Shown here: positions 51,891-61,358 of the stretch, in pieces
How positions within the stretch are numbered: the first letter of the stretch is position 1
Layout: every line of letters starts with the position of its first letter
NCBI GenBank assembly: GCA_944324365.1
Contig: CALUWA010000001.1
Coordinates: forward strand, 243,707-307,706
Direction: 5' to 3'
Source of the DNA: Candidatus Gastranaerophilales bacterium
Lineage (GTDB): Bacteria > Cyanobacteriota > Vampirovibrionia > Gastranaerophilales > Gastranaerophilaceae
DNA length: 64,000 nt
Notes under the pieces: model-generated
Databases searched by the model: none
What the model saw: only the letters and a program-made list of their open reading frames with translations
What the model was told of the DNA's origin: nothing
Position numbers and translations under genes: made by a program

Positions 51891-53186
51891 CTACATTTCA
51901 AATTCTTCTTTTGACATTTTCGTATATTCGTCAACACTGACAGTATTCGGAGCCTGAAACTTATCCTCTAACCCTTTTGCCAAAAGTTTCGGAGCATCTT
52001 TTTTTAATTTTTCATCCGCAAGGATTATATCCCGCTTTTTTGCCTCACTTATAAGCCGAATTGTCATCTCTGTCGGAGCGCCGTCCTTGCCTAGTGCCTT
52101 TTGAACCTCATAACTTGCCCAATTATCAGGCAGCTTATCTATTTTGGCATAATTTTTATCTGTGCCGAGGCGTTTATCAATTTCAGTTGTCAAAATATTT
52201 TTTACATATTCCTTTTGAGATTCAAAATGACAAGGGATAACGATTTCAGCTCCTATAACTTCTTCCGGTTCTCTGTTTTCACGCTTTTTAAACAATTCAG
52301 CCGCAACTTGTAAATGTCCGAGTTCAAAAGCCAAAAACTCTTCCCATACAAGCTTCAACTTGTCATCAACTTCATCGCGCATACAAGTATAGTAATTACA
52401 AACTTCCGTAAATTCATGCAGTAAAAGTTTTTCGTAAATGCTTTCTGTCGGATCAATCAGGGATTCATACATTGTAACGTGTTCTTCTTCGACATCCTTA
52501 ATTTCTGCGTAAGTTTCTCTTAAAGTTTCGTTGCCGTACGCAAAACCGTGTTCTGCATAATAGTTATGGGTCTGCTGTTCGCCGGATACAAGAGTTAAAA
52601 TATTAACCTTAGTCTGCGGCTTGGCTGTTGTTTTGTCATAAGGTTTGCGAAGCCTTAAAACATTACAGTTATGATGATACTGGGTAGGACGAGAAAGCAT
52701 TATATCTGTCTTACCCTGAACAATTTCATCAGGATTAATTCCGTGTACCATATATGCCCACTGGCTGTATCTGTACAAATGATCAAAATCTTCAAGCAAA
52801 CCGAAATCAAAAGTTTCTTTTACATATTCATCGGGTTCGTTTTGGGCAAGCCAGGCCGTTAAATCAACAGCAACCTGTTCATATCCCAGAGTTGTTTCCA
52901 AAACCGACTGGTCTGCCGGTGCAAACCAGTTAATTGTTGTTTGCTGAGCATCTTCCAAGCGCTTTGTCTGCGCAAGAAAAGCCAAAAGCTCCTCATCATC
53001 AGTTAATCTTGCTATATTATGTTTAAAATTCCAAGCTTCGATTTCTATACCGTTCATAAGAATTTGGCGCGTACGTGAATAGCAGTCAACAGTAACCTTG
53101 TTAAAATGCCTGTGCGCAATATCATGCCAAGTCCGAAGCTGACGCGAAATATCTATACCTTTTTCTTTTAATGCGTTAAAACTCAT
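51891..53186 (-). CDS. Putative tandem ferritin-like protein
   Basis: No exact family was recognised. The 431-residue, acidic, helical protein seems to contain two four-helix units with ferritin/rubrerythrin-like iron-ligand patterns. The first has YEQVAVDLTAWL (~100-111) and LLEDFDHLYRYS (ExxxH, ~133-144). The second has EEEHVTMYESL (~234-244), LLHEFTEVCNYY (~255-266) and FELGHLQVAAELF (ExxH, ~288-300). The C-terminal part (~310-431) is charged. It may handle iron, oxygen or act as a manganese-type oxidase. RBS AAAGGAG before the ATG. Single-gene unit with its own terminator. Confidence 0.5.
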   Translation of the reverse strand: MSFNALKEKGIDISRQLRTWHDIAHRHFNKVTVDCYSRTRQILMNGIEIEAWNFKHNIARLTDDEELLAFLAQTKRLEDAQQTTINWFAPADQSVLETTLGYEQVAVDLTAWLAQNEPDEYVKETFDFGLLEDFDHLYRYSQWAYMVHGINPDEIVQGKTDIMLSRPTQYHHNCNVLRLRKPYDKTTAKPQTKVNILTLVSGEQQTHNYYAEHGFAYGNETLRETYAEIKDVEEEHVTMYESLIDPTESIYEKLLLHEFTEVCNYYTCMRDEVDDKLKLVWEEFLAFELGHLQVAAELFKKRENREPEEVIGAEIVIPCHFESQKEYVKNILTTEIDKRLGTDKNYAKIDKLPDNWASYEVQKALGKDGAPTEMTIRLISEAKKRDIILADEKLKKDAPKLLAKGLEDKFQAPNTVSVDEYTKMSKEEFEM

Positions 53187-53316
53187 ATATTAAACTCCTT
53201 TCAAATTTAACAGTATAAGTTTAACGTGATTAAACAAGATTTTTAATTAGGAACAAGTACTAGACAAATTGCATAATGCAACGTGCCTTATGACAAAAAA
53301 CAAGATATAAAAAGTA

Positions 53317-53345
53317 ATTAAAAAAGCGGGACCATAAAGCCCCGC
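53317..53345 (-). terminator. Terminator of the prepilin operon
   Basis: GCGGG (53326-53330) and CCCGC (53341-53345) form the stem; TTTTTTAATTA follows on the minus strand. It lies 26 bp after the last prepilin gene. Confidence 0.75.
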
Positions 53346-53370
53346 ATTGATTACAACAAGACGTTAGAAT

Positions 53371-53988
53371 TTATTTGCTATTTTCAATCATATTAGTAGT
53401 ACCAACATACTCAATAGCTTTAAGTCCGTCAACTTTCATTTTGCCATCCGCACGAAGCTTGAGCGCAAACCGATCCGGCTGAGGACAAGCAGACAAATCC
53501 TCTTCAGAATCCTGGCAGTTAGGTTCGCTGTCCCCGTTAACATCAACCAAAATTGAGTGGTATTCATCAGGATCAGCAAAATCTGTAATCGGCAAAATCC
53601 ATTTTACACCATCGGTAGTAGTAAATGACGGATTATCCCAGTCTGCAGCAGCGCAATTAGCAGTGCCGGAAAGAGTATTAAGTTTTAATGCAAAAAGCTC
53701 ACAAAACTTTGTGTTCCCGGTATAAGTAGTGTCATTAAACTCAACAGAAGAAGTATTGTCAAAACCGACCTTATCTTCGACAAACGGATAAGATTCTTCA
53801 TCATTGACGAGCTCAGATACGATACGTTCCGTAAGGTAGTAAGCCTTTTTATACATAACTTTACTCTTGTTAGGTCTGAGCTTGTTAATCGCCGGCATTA
53901 ATAATGTTGCAATAATCGCAATGAGCGCAAGGCAAACCATCAATTCCGCAAGAGTGAACCCATTAGTTGTTTTTCTGGCATGCTTCAT
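53371..53988 (-). CDS. Type II/IV prepilin-like protein, small
   Basis: The 205-residue protein has a short leader MKHARKTTNG followed by FTLAELMVCLALIAIIATLL, that is Gly|Phe cleavage and Glu at +5, standard for prepilin peptidase. The mature domain has about six cysteines and the segment ILVDVNGDSEPN (~150-161), a feature of pseudopilins in this lineage that may bind calcium. It is the last gene of the operon 60045-53371 and could be a minor or major pilin that carries the larger tip proteins. RBS AAAGGAC. Confidence 0.85.
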   Translation of the reverse strand: MKHARKTTNGFTLAELMVCLALIAIIATLLMPAINKLRPNKSKVMYKKAYYLTERIVSELVNDEESYPFVEDKVGFDNTSSVEFNDTTYTGNTKFCELFALKLNTLSGTANCAAADWDNPSFTTTDGVKWILPITDFADPDEYHSILVDVNGDSEPNCQDSEEDLSACPQPDRFALKLRADGKMKVDGLKAIEYVGTTNMIENSK

Positions 53989-54007
53989 GAAAAGTCCTTT
54001 CTTTTTA

Positions 54008-56815
54008 TTACCACATTATTACTATAGCACCAGGATAACCATTTGTCGCCTGTGTTTCTTCAAATTGATATTCAGGCTGTTTGCCATCCTTGCTACAAGC
54101 CTCAATTGACCGTATCAGGGCAGAGTTCATATTTGTATACCCTTCCCATTCGTCATAGGTTTCACCTTCAGGTACATATTCATCACCATCTATATTTGGA
54201 ATTTCTACAGCATAGCTGCTTGCTGATGTAGTATACCCTCTGCCTCTATATTTATAAACAAAATACTGAGGTCTAATCCAACAGTTATGTTTTACCCATC
54301 CTGCATTGCCGCCCTTACCGATAAGTGCAACAACTTCACCGTTTTCAATCATAGATAAATCAGATAAGAATGATACCTGCTGGAACTCTGAGTCATCACC
54401 TATATAAGTTCCGTCTTCATAATTGAGCGAATACTTAGGTTCAGGAGCTGTTTGAGGATTTGTTACAAATTCATAAATCTCCTGGTTTGTTAAAGTCCTG
54501 TATTCATAAGACTGATCATACAAATGGCTTCTGCCGCCCAATCCGCCTTTAACAGATACAACAACATCACAGTTGTTGCCATCTGCATCGCAGCCGGTAG
54601 AAAGTGTAGTATCTTCACCATTGTTCCCAGGGAGTGCACTGCCAGGATTAACCGCTAGAGCTACGCCTCCACGCCCAGGTTCCATTTTCAAAGCACTATC
54701 CCCAAAGGATCTTGCAAATAACGATCTGTAGTTACCTGCATATCCTCTTTCAGCATAGTACATGCGCATAGAGCCATTATAATGTGCTATAGATAAGCCT
54801 ATAGTTCCACCACCACTAGTTGTACGCGGACATTTATAATAATAAGATGATGAAGATGAATAATTATAAGGAAAAGTTAGATTTGCTGAATCGGATTTAA
54901 TTGTAGAAGTAGAGAATGCATATCCAGAACCAGACCCACGGAACATATAAGTACTTGTGGTATAAGCAGGATTAGGAGTATATATAATAGCAGTCGGACC
55001 TGAACACATTGCATAAGTACCAAAACCTGTCAAATCCATCTTGATAGAACCGGATTCACCGGCAATACCGGAGTCTTCATTATCAGGGTTAGGACATGCA
55101 TTTTCACCCCTGAGTTTCAAGAATTGGTCATCTACCATATCCTCAACAGGGAAAGATGGTTTGCCCCCTTTACCTGCGACAAATGAGTCACCTGTCACCG
55201 CAATATTAGAAGATGAATAAAGAGTACATGCACCATCTTTGCACATTTTAATACCTTCGCCGACTTTCATACCTAACTCATTTTCAAAGTAAGGCAATCC
55301 GCCATCTTTACCTTTTGTTGCGCCAAGAGTTACTTCATCTGCCTGAACACATTCCATAGTATCCTGATACTTGTAATTTGCAACAGGATATGTCTTAAAA
55401 TACTTGGAATAAACACTGGAGCCATAGTAATCTTTAAGAGGTTCATAACCGGTTTCCATCACATAATCATAGTAATAATTATTAGGATTGCCATAACTAT
55501 CTGTACCATGAGGTATATATTTATATACCAGCTCATTTTTGTATGTAGTATTTGAAGCCACATATCCGCCTTCATCACGAGGATTCTCTATAGGATTACC
55601 CTCTATGTCCGTGCAGCCTTTAGTTACATCACCGTCGACACAAGCTTCAGCAACCGTTAACAATTCCCCTGGTTTAGAAATACTATAATCAATATCATAG
55701 TTACCTGCAACAAGACATTCTAGCCCAATTCCTTTGTCTATATCCGGAGTTCCATAAGGAAAACTAGAACTCCAATCAATAACTTTATTGGGATCTACAG
55801 AACCATCCAGTTTATAACCTATACGTTTTCCACGCTCATATGAGTACCCGAAATCATAATCAACTACAGGTGTAACTATAATACCGCCTTGACCGCCTCG
55901 GCCGCCACTACATACAAAAGTAGAATTTATAGGTGCATATTTTGCTCTAAGCCAAGGACAATTTTTATATACAGGTTTTCTCTGCTGGCAATAGAATGCA
56001 CCGGGATCCGGAGCTCCGGTACCTGTATTTTTGAAATAATAAAAAGACTTATTCGGATTAACTTTACCCACAAATGTCGTATTTCTACGTCTGAAATATT
56101 TTAAACACTCAATAGGAGAACGAACCTGGTTAGAAGAATAACCATCCCTGCAATAAGACTCCTGCCAGTAGTAAAAGCTAGAATCTGCAGCTTCAGTTTC
56201 AGTTAACTCATGCTTTGTAGACCTAGAGTGGTAATTATGCTTTATTCCTCCACCGCGGGCACCATTTCCGGCATAGTCATAGTAAGCCATTTTTACCTGG
56301 TTGTCATGTAAAAATTTTCTTAGCCACTTTGCAGAAAAAGTTTTATCATTCCATTTAAACCCATGTACATAATCCGTAGTTAGTCCGGTAGTAGTATTTG
56401 CATTTAAGAAATCGATAACAGAAGATCCATTTAGCCAAGAATATGAGGAACTAGTATATACAGAATGATTTGGATTACCGCCGGCACCGCCGCCGCCAAC
56501 TAATTGAATATAAATATATGATGCAGTAGTAGGAGCAGCAAAACTACACTCAGTAAATGCAGGGTTTGTTGTCTGATTATTTTCTCTTAACAAACTCTTA
56601 CCTGAATACATAATTTCATGCAAGTTCCCGTCATCTCGGTTTCGGTAACAGATATAAGTCCCGTGGACACTGCGGCGCGGTTTTAATTTATGCTTCCTCG
56701 TTATAATGGAGGCCGAACTTGCAAAAATTAGTGACAAAACTACCAAAAGAAGCATTACTTCAATAAGTGTGAATGCTTTTCTTATCCTGCCATTTTTGTA
56801 GTTAACTTCTTTCAT
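54008..56815 (-). CDS. Giant glycine-rich prepilin-like protein (935 residues)
   Basis: The leader MKEVNYKNGRIRKA is followed by FTLIEVMLLLVVLSLIFASS with Glu at +5; the residue before cleavage is Ala rather than Gly. Then comes a module HGTYICYRNRDDG (~50-62), a CSF segment and IYIQLVGGGGAGG (~100-112). The middle ~750 residues are rich in Gly, Tyr, Ser, Asn and hold more than 20 Cys, with several Gly-rich loops (GGRGGQGGIIV, GKGGKPSF, GPGRGGVAL-like). The last residues are GYPGAIVIMW. Normal pilins are 130-250 residues, so this is exceptional. I infer an extracellular fibre-tip or adhesin. RBS TAAGGAG, 20 bp from the next gene. Confidence 0.8.
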   Translation of the reverse strand: MKEVNYKNGRIRKAFTLIEVMLLLVVLSLIFASSASIITRKHKLKPRRSVHGTYICYRNRDDGNLHEIMYSGKSLLRENNQTTNPAFTECSFAAPTTASYIYIQLVGGGGAGGNPNHSVYTSSSYSWLNGSSVIDFLNANTTTGLTTDYVHGFKWNDKTFSAKWLRKFLHDNQVKMAYYDYAGNGARGGGIKHNYHSRSTKHELTETEAADSSFYYWQESYCRDGYSSNQVRSPIECLKYFRRRNTTFVGKVNPNKSFYYFKNTGTGAPDPGAFYCQQRKPVYKNCPWLRAKYAPINSTFVCSGGRGGQGGIIVTPVVDYDFGYSYERGKRIGYKLDGSVDPNKVIDWSSSFPYGTPDIDKGIGLECLVAGNYDIDYSISKPGELLTVAEACVDGDVTKGCTDIEGNPIENPRDEGGYVASNTTYKNELVYKYIPHGTDSYGNPNNYYYDYVMETGYEPLKDYYGSSVYSKYFKTYPVANYKYQDTMECVQADEVTLGATKGKDGGLPYFENELGMKVGEGIKMCKDGACTLYSSSNIAVTGDSFVAGKGGKPSFPVEDMVDDQFLKLRGENACPNPDNEDSGIAGESGSIKMDLTGFGTYAMCSGPTAIIYTPNPAYTTSTYMFRGSGSGYAFSTSTIKSDSANLTFPYNYSSSSSYYYKCPRTTSGGGTIGLSIAHYNGSMRMYYAERGYAGNYRSLFARSFGDSALKMEPGRGGVALAVNPGSALPGNNGEDTTLSTGCDADGNNCDVVVSVKGGLGGRSHLYDQSYEYRTLTNQEIYEFVTNPQTAPEPKYSLNYEDGTYIGDDSEFQQVSFLSDLSMIENGEVVALIGKGGNAGWVKHNCWIRPQYFVYKYRGRGYTTSASSYAVEIPNIDGDEYVPEGETYDEWEGYTNMNSALIRSIEACSKDGKQPEYQFEETQATNGYPGAIVIMW

Positions 56816-56852
56816 ACTTTTATATGCTCCTTAATACATTCAATCTTCATAA

Positions 56853-57845
56853 TTACCACGCTATTACGACTGCACCATGTCCGCCGCTTTGCTGCCTGCC
56901 GCCGCCGCTCCCTGCTGTCGGATCCATAGAGCCGACTCCTTCTTCTTCAGCCAAATCAAGCGCATCAATATACTCCTGGAATTTTGATGTCTGCTGCACG
57001 CCTGTAAAATTCCCTGAAACTTCTATTGCCAAAGTATATGTAATACCCCTTGGCGCCAAATACTGACCTGTATCATACGTTTTAGAATATGTGAGAATCA
57101 TTTCTGTCAGCTCAGCTTTGTCCATACTGTTATAACTGCTCAATACCGTACTAAAGCTAAGAGTTTCTTTACCCTCACAACTTAAAGAATCACCGTCGCA
57201 CGAACAGTAGTTTGCTTCAATTTGTTTAGTATCAGTATATATACGACAGAATGGTTCACGCCTGCAAGTATATTTAGAATAAGCAAACCTGCATGCATCT
57301 ACCAAAAGCTGGTCACCTGACTGGCTTCTGCCTCCTTTCATCCTAATAACCTCTCTATTATTAGAATCATCATCTGTTATATAAGTATCTCCGCCATAAT
57401 CAGCCAATACCAAATTTGTATCTGGGTTATACTCAGCTCCTTTGCCCGGATAAACCTTAAGATTATGGGTGGTAGTTGTCAAGAATACACTTTGATATTC
57501 TCCGGCAGAACCACCATAATTTACGCCGCCGGCACCGCCGCCGCCAACAGCATTAATAACCAGATAAGCTGCAGCTTTTTTAGGTTCAAAAGTACAGTAT
57601 TCTGTACCCGGATGGAAATCATTAACAACAACGTTTTCTGACATATATCTTTGAGTCAGAGTACCTGTATTATCATAGTAACACTCAAATCTGCCGTGAG
57701 CAGGTAAGGCAACTTTTCTTTTATATTTTTGGGTAAAAACATTAGAAGCTGCAGCTATAAATATTGCAATAATAGACATGGTTACAACAACTTCGAATAA
57801 TGAAAAACCGTATTTATTTTTTTTAGAAATTCTTTCAAACAGCAT
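56853..57845 (-). CDS. Glycine-rich prepilin-like protein (330 residues)
   Basis: Leader MLFERISKKNKYG then FSLFEVVVTMSIIAIFIAAA (Gly|Phe, Glu at +5). The mature part repeats the architecture of its two neighbours: HGRFECYYDNTG (~50-61), CTF, AYLVINAVGGGGAGG (~92-106), a middle with ~8 Cys (YCSCDGDSLSC) and the ending GHGAVVIAW. It is the smallest of the three and may be the minimal version of the family. RBS TAAGGAA. It lies between the two giant genes, 10 and 37 bp away, so it is clearly in the operon. Confidence 0.82.
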   Translation of the reverse strand: MLFERISKKNKYGFSLFEVVVTMSIIAIFIAAASNVFTQKYKRKVALPAHGRFECYYDNTGTLTQRYMSENVVVNDFHPGTEYCTFEPKKAAAYLVINAVGGGGAGGVNYGGSAGEYQSVFLTTTTHNLKVYPGKGAEYNPDTNLVLADYGGDTYITDDDSNNREVIRMKGGRSQSGDQLLVDACRFAYSKYTCRREPFCRIYTDTKQIEANYCSCDGDSLSCEGKETLSFSTVLSSYNSMDKAELTEMILTYSKTYDTGQYLAPRGITYTLAIEVSGNFTGVQQTSKFQEYIDALDLAEEEGVGSMDPTAGSGGGRQQSGGHGAVVIAW

Positions 57846-57855
57846 ATTTTATTCC

Positions 57856-60045
57856 TTACCAAACAATTACGACCGCCCCCGGATAACCTTTTGTAGGCTT
57901 ACAAACTGTATCCGGAGCACTAACTACTTCACCTGTAGCATGACCCAACTGATCACCTTTTCTGTAACAAGTATAATCTTCATTAAACTCATATTCATAG
58001 TTCCATTCCTGGTTTAACCCTAAACCTGCAAGCGGATGATTTTGATATGTCAAAGTTTCTTTCCCGGTAGTTGTACGCAAGAAGTTATAACCGCCATCCC
58101 CTGCAGTGCCAGGCATAATATTTGAACCATCAGCACCATACAACTTGTTAATAACAGACGGGGTGCGAGATTCCGGATCAAGCTCTAATATCGTATAAAA
58201 TTCAGATTGATCCGCAAAGCGTTTTGGATTATCACGCGCAACCATTTTATCAAGGCAGCCATCTATTTGTCCGTCACCTGCAGGATCGAGATCTTCTAAA
58301 CCTTCACAAACCGCAGTTACCGCAGGTCTGCCCGGAGATGTTTTTATATCGTCCAAATCCGTACTATCAAACTCAGGTTCAACAGCAGCTCTGCCAAACA
58401 TAACATCACGTCCAAACATGAATACTTTGTTGCCGGCCTCACCGCCAATACGTCCCAAACCTCCGTTGGCTATCAATATTTCCGTACCTCCGGATTTTAC
58501 AACAGTATTGCCGCCATTGCCGCCGCGTTTGTCGCCGGCAGTACCCGGTGCTCCGCCTTCACCTATTTCAAAGGACAGGTCATCCTGCAGTTTTGGCAAG
58601 AACATACCGATACTTACACCCGAGGAACCGGCATATCCCATGGTCGGAGTGTCATATCCATACTTTCTTGTAATTTTTATACTGGAAGGGAATGTCGGAT
58701 AAGTAACACTTGCCGTAAAAGACGGAGTCCCATCAGACGCAAGGTTTTGCCCAACCTTTGTCCAATATGTTCCACATGTTGTGTTGCTTTCTTTACCTTT
58801 GTTTTCAGGCGCAACCTGATACTCTGCGTTAATCATTTCCGAATTTATATCAGCAGCCGCTCCGTTATAACCGGGCCCGACAGTACAAGTATCTGCACCC
58901 AACAATGCAGTGGCATAGTTGCCGGCATAATATTGTCCGCAGCCGGTATTACCGCCTCCCACACTCGGCACCTGACGTGAACCATACCTGTCAGGAAGTT
59001 CTATTTTCGGGCTAGGGTTAGTCCAGTCTTCGTATACAGTGTTTTGAGCTGTTTCAAATTCCCAAGATGTATATTTAGTAGCACTATATTCATCATAGCC
59101 GTAAAAATATTTGTCAGAATCAGAACGCCCTGACCACATCATCTTCAGACGGTTATTATCACCAAGGAAGAATGTAGTAGCATCACGCTCCCAACAGACT
59201 CCTTCTCCCCCTTGTCCGCCGTAGTGATACATATAAGTATATTCAAGCTCCATCGGATCTGAACCAGGAATAGGGTCTGTAATCAAATTATATGCCGGCA
59301 TACCTGTGTATCCACCACCGGAACAAACTTTTACTGTGCCGGTTCCGGGTACCGGAACCCAGTATTTCTCAATCCAGTTTTTGGTAGATTGCTGATTTTT
59401 ATAATAATATAAAGAACCTAGATACTGATAACATCTGCGATTTAGAGCCGTAGTATACCTACCGCAAGTACCATTCCCATCTTTGGTTTCTTCGTGTTCA
59501 GTGCCTTCATTAATTTTGTATTTGTAATCATAGTAGTCGGTACCCTCCGAGGACCAACAGCTAGTAGTGTTAGAACTGCTATAATATGAACTACAACAAT
59601 TTGTAGACAGTTTTACATTAGCAGATTCCGTATAATCATCATCCTGATAAGTAGAACTGCCGTCGTATATCGGATACGACCCGCCGGCGCCGCCGCCTAC
59701 TGCTTGGAATGAGAAATATGCCGCATTCGGAGCCATATCTTTCGGGCTAAAGTGACATGCTTCTACCTGCTCGCCATGTACATCGCCTGTTGCCGGATCT
59801 ATATATTTTTCATCCGGACCGTTTTTTTCTGTTGCATAATATTCGTAAAGCAAATTGTCATTCGGATCACGCCAACATTCGTAACGTCCGTGTTCTCCGC
59901 GGGTAATACGTTTCGCTACTTTTTTATGAACAATTGGAGGAAGTGCAAGTATCAAAAAAGATAAAATTAAAAGTACAACTAACATTTCTGCGACTGAAAA
60001 AGCGCCATGCATCCCTTTGATTTTTTCTTGCAATCTATCTAGCAT
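57856..60045 (-). CDS. Giant glycine-rich prepilin-like protein (729 residues)
   Basis: I chose the ATG at 60045 with GGAG 11 nt upstream; a TTG three codons earlier is too close to it. The leader ends MHGA and is followed by FSVAEMLVVLLILSFLILAL, Glu at +5, Ala before cleavage. Then HGRYECWRDPND (~50-61), EACHFSP, AYFSFQAVGGGAGG (~115-128), a ~550-residue Gly/Tyr/Cys/Asn-rich body with GGQGGEGVCW and GGAPGTAGDKRGGNGGNTVV, and the terminal GYPGAVVIVW. It heads the four-gene operon. The body resembles Gly-rich sandwich modules of tail-fibre-type proteins; that is impression only. Confidence 0.8.
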   Translation of the reverse strand: MLDRLQEKIKGMHGAFSVAEMLVVLLILSFLILALPPIVHKKVAKRITRGEHGRYECWRDPNDNLLYEYYATEKNGPDEKYIDPATGDVHGEQVEACHFSPKDMAPNAAYFSFQAVGGGAGGSYPIYDGSSTYQDDDYTESANVKLSTNCCSSYYSSSNTTSCWSSEGTDYYDYKYKINEGTEHEETKDGNGTCGRYTTALNRRCYQYLGSLYYYKNQQSTKNWIEKYWVPVPGTGTVKVCSGGGYTGMPAYNLITDPIPGSDPMELEYTYMYHYGGQGGEGVCWERDATTFFLGDNNRLKMMWSGRSDSDKYFYGYDEYSATKYTSWEFETAQNTVYEDWTNPSPKIELPDRYGSRQVPSVGGGNTGCGQYYAGNYATALLGADTCTVGPGYNGAAADINSEMINAEYQVAPENKGKESNTTCGTYWTKVGQNLASDGTPSFTASVTYPTFPSSIKITRKYGYDTPTMGYAGSSGVSIGMFLPKLQDDLSFEIGEGGAPGTAGDKRGGNGGNTVVKSGGTEILIANGGLGRIGGEAGNKVFMFGRDVMFGRAAVEPEFDSTDLDDIKTSPGRPAVTAVCEGLEDLDPAGDGQIDGCLDKMVARDNPKRFADQSEFYTILELDPESRTPSVINKLYGADGSNIMPGTAGDGGYNFLRTTTGKETLTYQNHPLAGLGLNQEWNYEYEFNEDYTCYRKGDQLGHATGEVVSAPDTVCKPTKGYPGAVVIVW

Positions 60046-60196
60046 CGTATTCAAATCTCCAACTCGTGTTCTTGTAAATAAAAATATATATAAATATTAT
60101 ACCATATTTTTTATGGCAAATAACAAGTTTGTTACAAATTGTTATAAAATACGCTAATCAGGGGATTTTCAAAACAACTCAAAAAAATCTCGAACC

Positions 60197-60225
60197 TTGA
60201 CCACTGTTCAGACATATGTTATAAT
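60197..60225 (+). promoter_or_regulatory. Near-consensus promoter for divergent prepilin gene
   Basis: TTGACC (60197-60202), 17 bp, TATAAT (60220-60225). It is the best promoter in the window and faces away from the four-gene prepilin operon. Confidence 0.8.
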
Positions 60226-60266
60226 TATATGTATAATATGCTGGGTACGAGACGCGGGGTGCGGTT

Positions 60267-61268
60267 ATGTTGAAATTTATAAATAAATCTAAACTTGGAA
60301 TGACTTTGGGTGAATTACTGGTCGTTTTCGTCATTATGGGTATCATCGCTACTATGACTATGGTAACGGTAAAACCTAATGAAAAATCTCTTAAGTACGT
60401 TTATTACAGAATGTATAACAGTATCGGTACTGCATTTTATAATACTTCTATCAATATGGACGACGATTTAAGAGAAGAAATGGTAAATGCCGGAGCTATT
60501 GACAAATCTTTTCCTACAAGAGCTGAATATTTCTGCAAAATGTTATTGGAATATATGAACACAAAAGCCGGAACAGCAGTAACCTGCAGCGATGCGAAAA
60601 CAGTTGATGTTGATAATCCTGAATTTACAGATGAAAATACACAATTTATCGCAAGTAACGGTACCAAAGTTTGGATTGGTCACAGCAAAGGCGCAGAACC
60701 CGGCAGTTTCTCAACTTATACCGCTATAGATAGTACAAATACAGAATTTTCTCTCAGATATTACTGGGTCTTTGTAGACTTAAATGGTGATATGGGGCCA
60801 AATTCTCCAACCGCACGCGGAAACGGTATGGCGGATATTGTTGCGTTTATCGTTACTGAAGATTACGATGTTATTCCTATCGGACGCCCGGAAGTTGATA
60901 CAAGATATTTTGTAACGACTGTAGAATACTCAGCAACTACAGGTCTGGATAACGAAGACGTAAATTCTTCTATGACAATGTCTTATCTTGAAGCAAAAAG
61001 ACACGCCTGGGGGGAACCTAATAAGCAATTCTACGTATCTGCTAACGAGCCTATGACTATGAATTTCTATGATGGGACAAATATTACACAGGCAAGCCCG
61101 TTCTGGCTTGATTATAATTCCGAAGAATTTAATGATATTATGGCACAAACCGTCGATCCGGAATGCGGATTTAATCCGACACCGGTAAATCCGGAAGAGC
61201 CTGACGGAGCCCAGATATATGAAGTTGAACCGGATGTTTGCTACATTAACATAAAAGATTACTATTAA
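60267..61268 (+). CDS. Prepilin-like protein, 333 residues, divergent
   Basis: Leader MLKFINKSKLG then MTLGELLVVFVIMGIIATMT with Glu at +5 after Gly|Met. The mature part has YYWVFVDLNGDMGPNSPTAR (~167-186), a Gly/Asp/Asn loop that matches the DVNGD segment of the 53371 gene, and few Cys. It lacks the Gly-rich module of the giant proteins. GGGGTG serves as ribosome site. A terminator follows at 61272. It shares a 211-bp divergent region with the giant prepilin operon, suggesting coordinated use. Confidence 0.83.
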   Translation: MLKFINKSKLGMTLGELLVVFVIMGIIATMTMVTVKPNEKSLKYVYYRMYNSIGTAFYNTSINMDDDLREEMVNAGAIDKSFPTRAEYFCKMLLEYMNTKAGTAVTCSDAKTVDVDNPEFTDENTQFIASNGTKVWIGHSKGAEPGSFSTYTAIDSTNTEFSLRYYWVFVDLNGDMGPNSPTARGNGMADIVAFIVTEDYDVIPIGRPEVDTRYFVTTVEYSATTGLDNEDVNSSMTMSYLEAKRHAWGEPNKQFYVSANEPMTMNFYDGTNITQASPFWLDYNSEEFNDIMAQTVDPECGFNPTPVNPEEPDGAQIYEVEPDVCYINIKDYY

Positions 61269-61271
61269 TCA

Positions 61272-61303
61272 TAAAATCCGCCCTGCAAGGCGGATTTTAC
61301 TTA
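61272..61303. terminator. Terminator after prepilin gene
   Basis: TAAAATCCGCC and GGCGGATTTTA form an 11-bp stem with a 6-nt loop. Confidence 0.85.
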
Positions 61304-61358
61304 TTTAAAATTTTGTGATATTCTGTTCTCAGAATAAGTTTATAGGGTGAGGTGTCTT

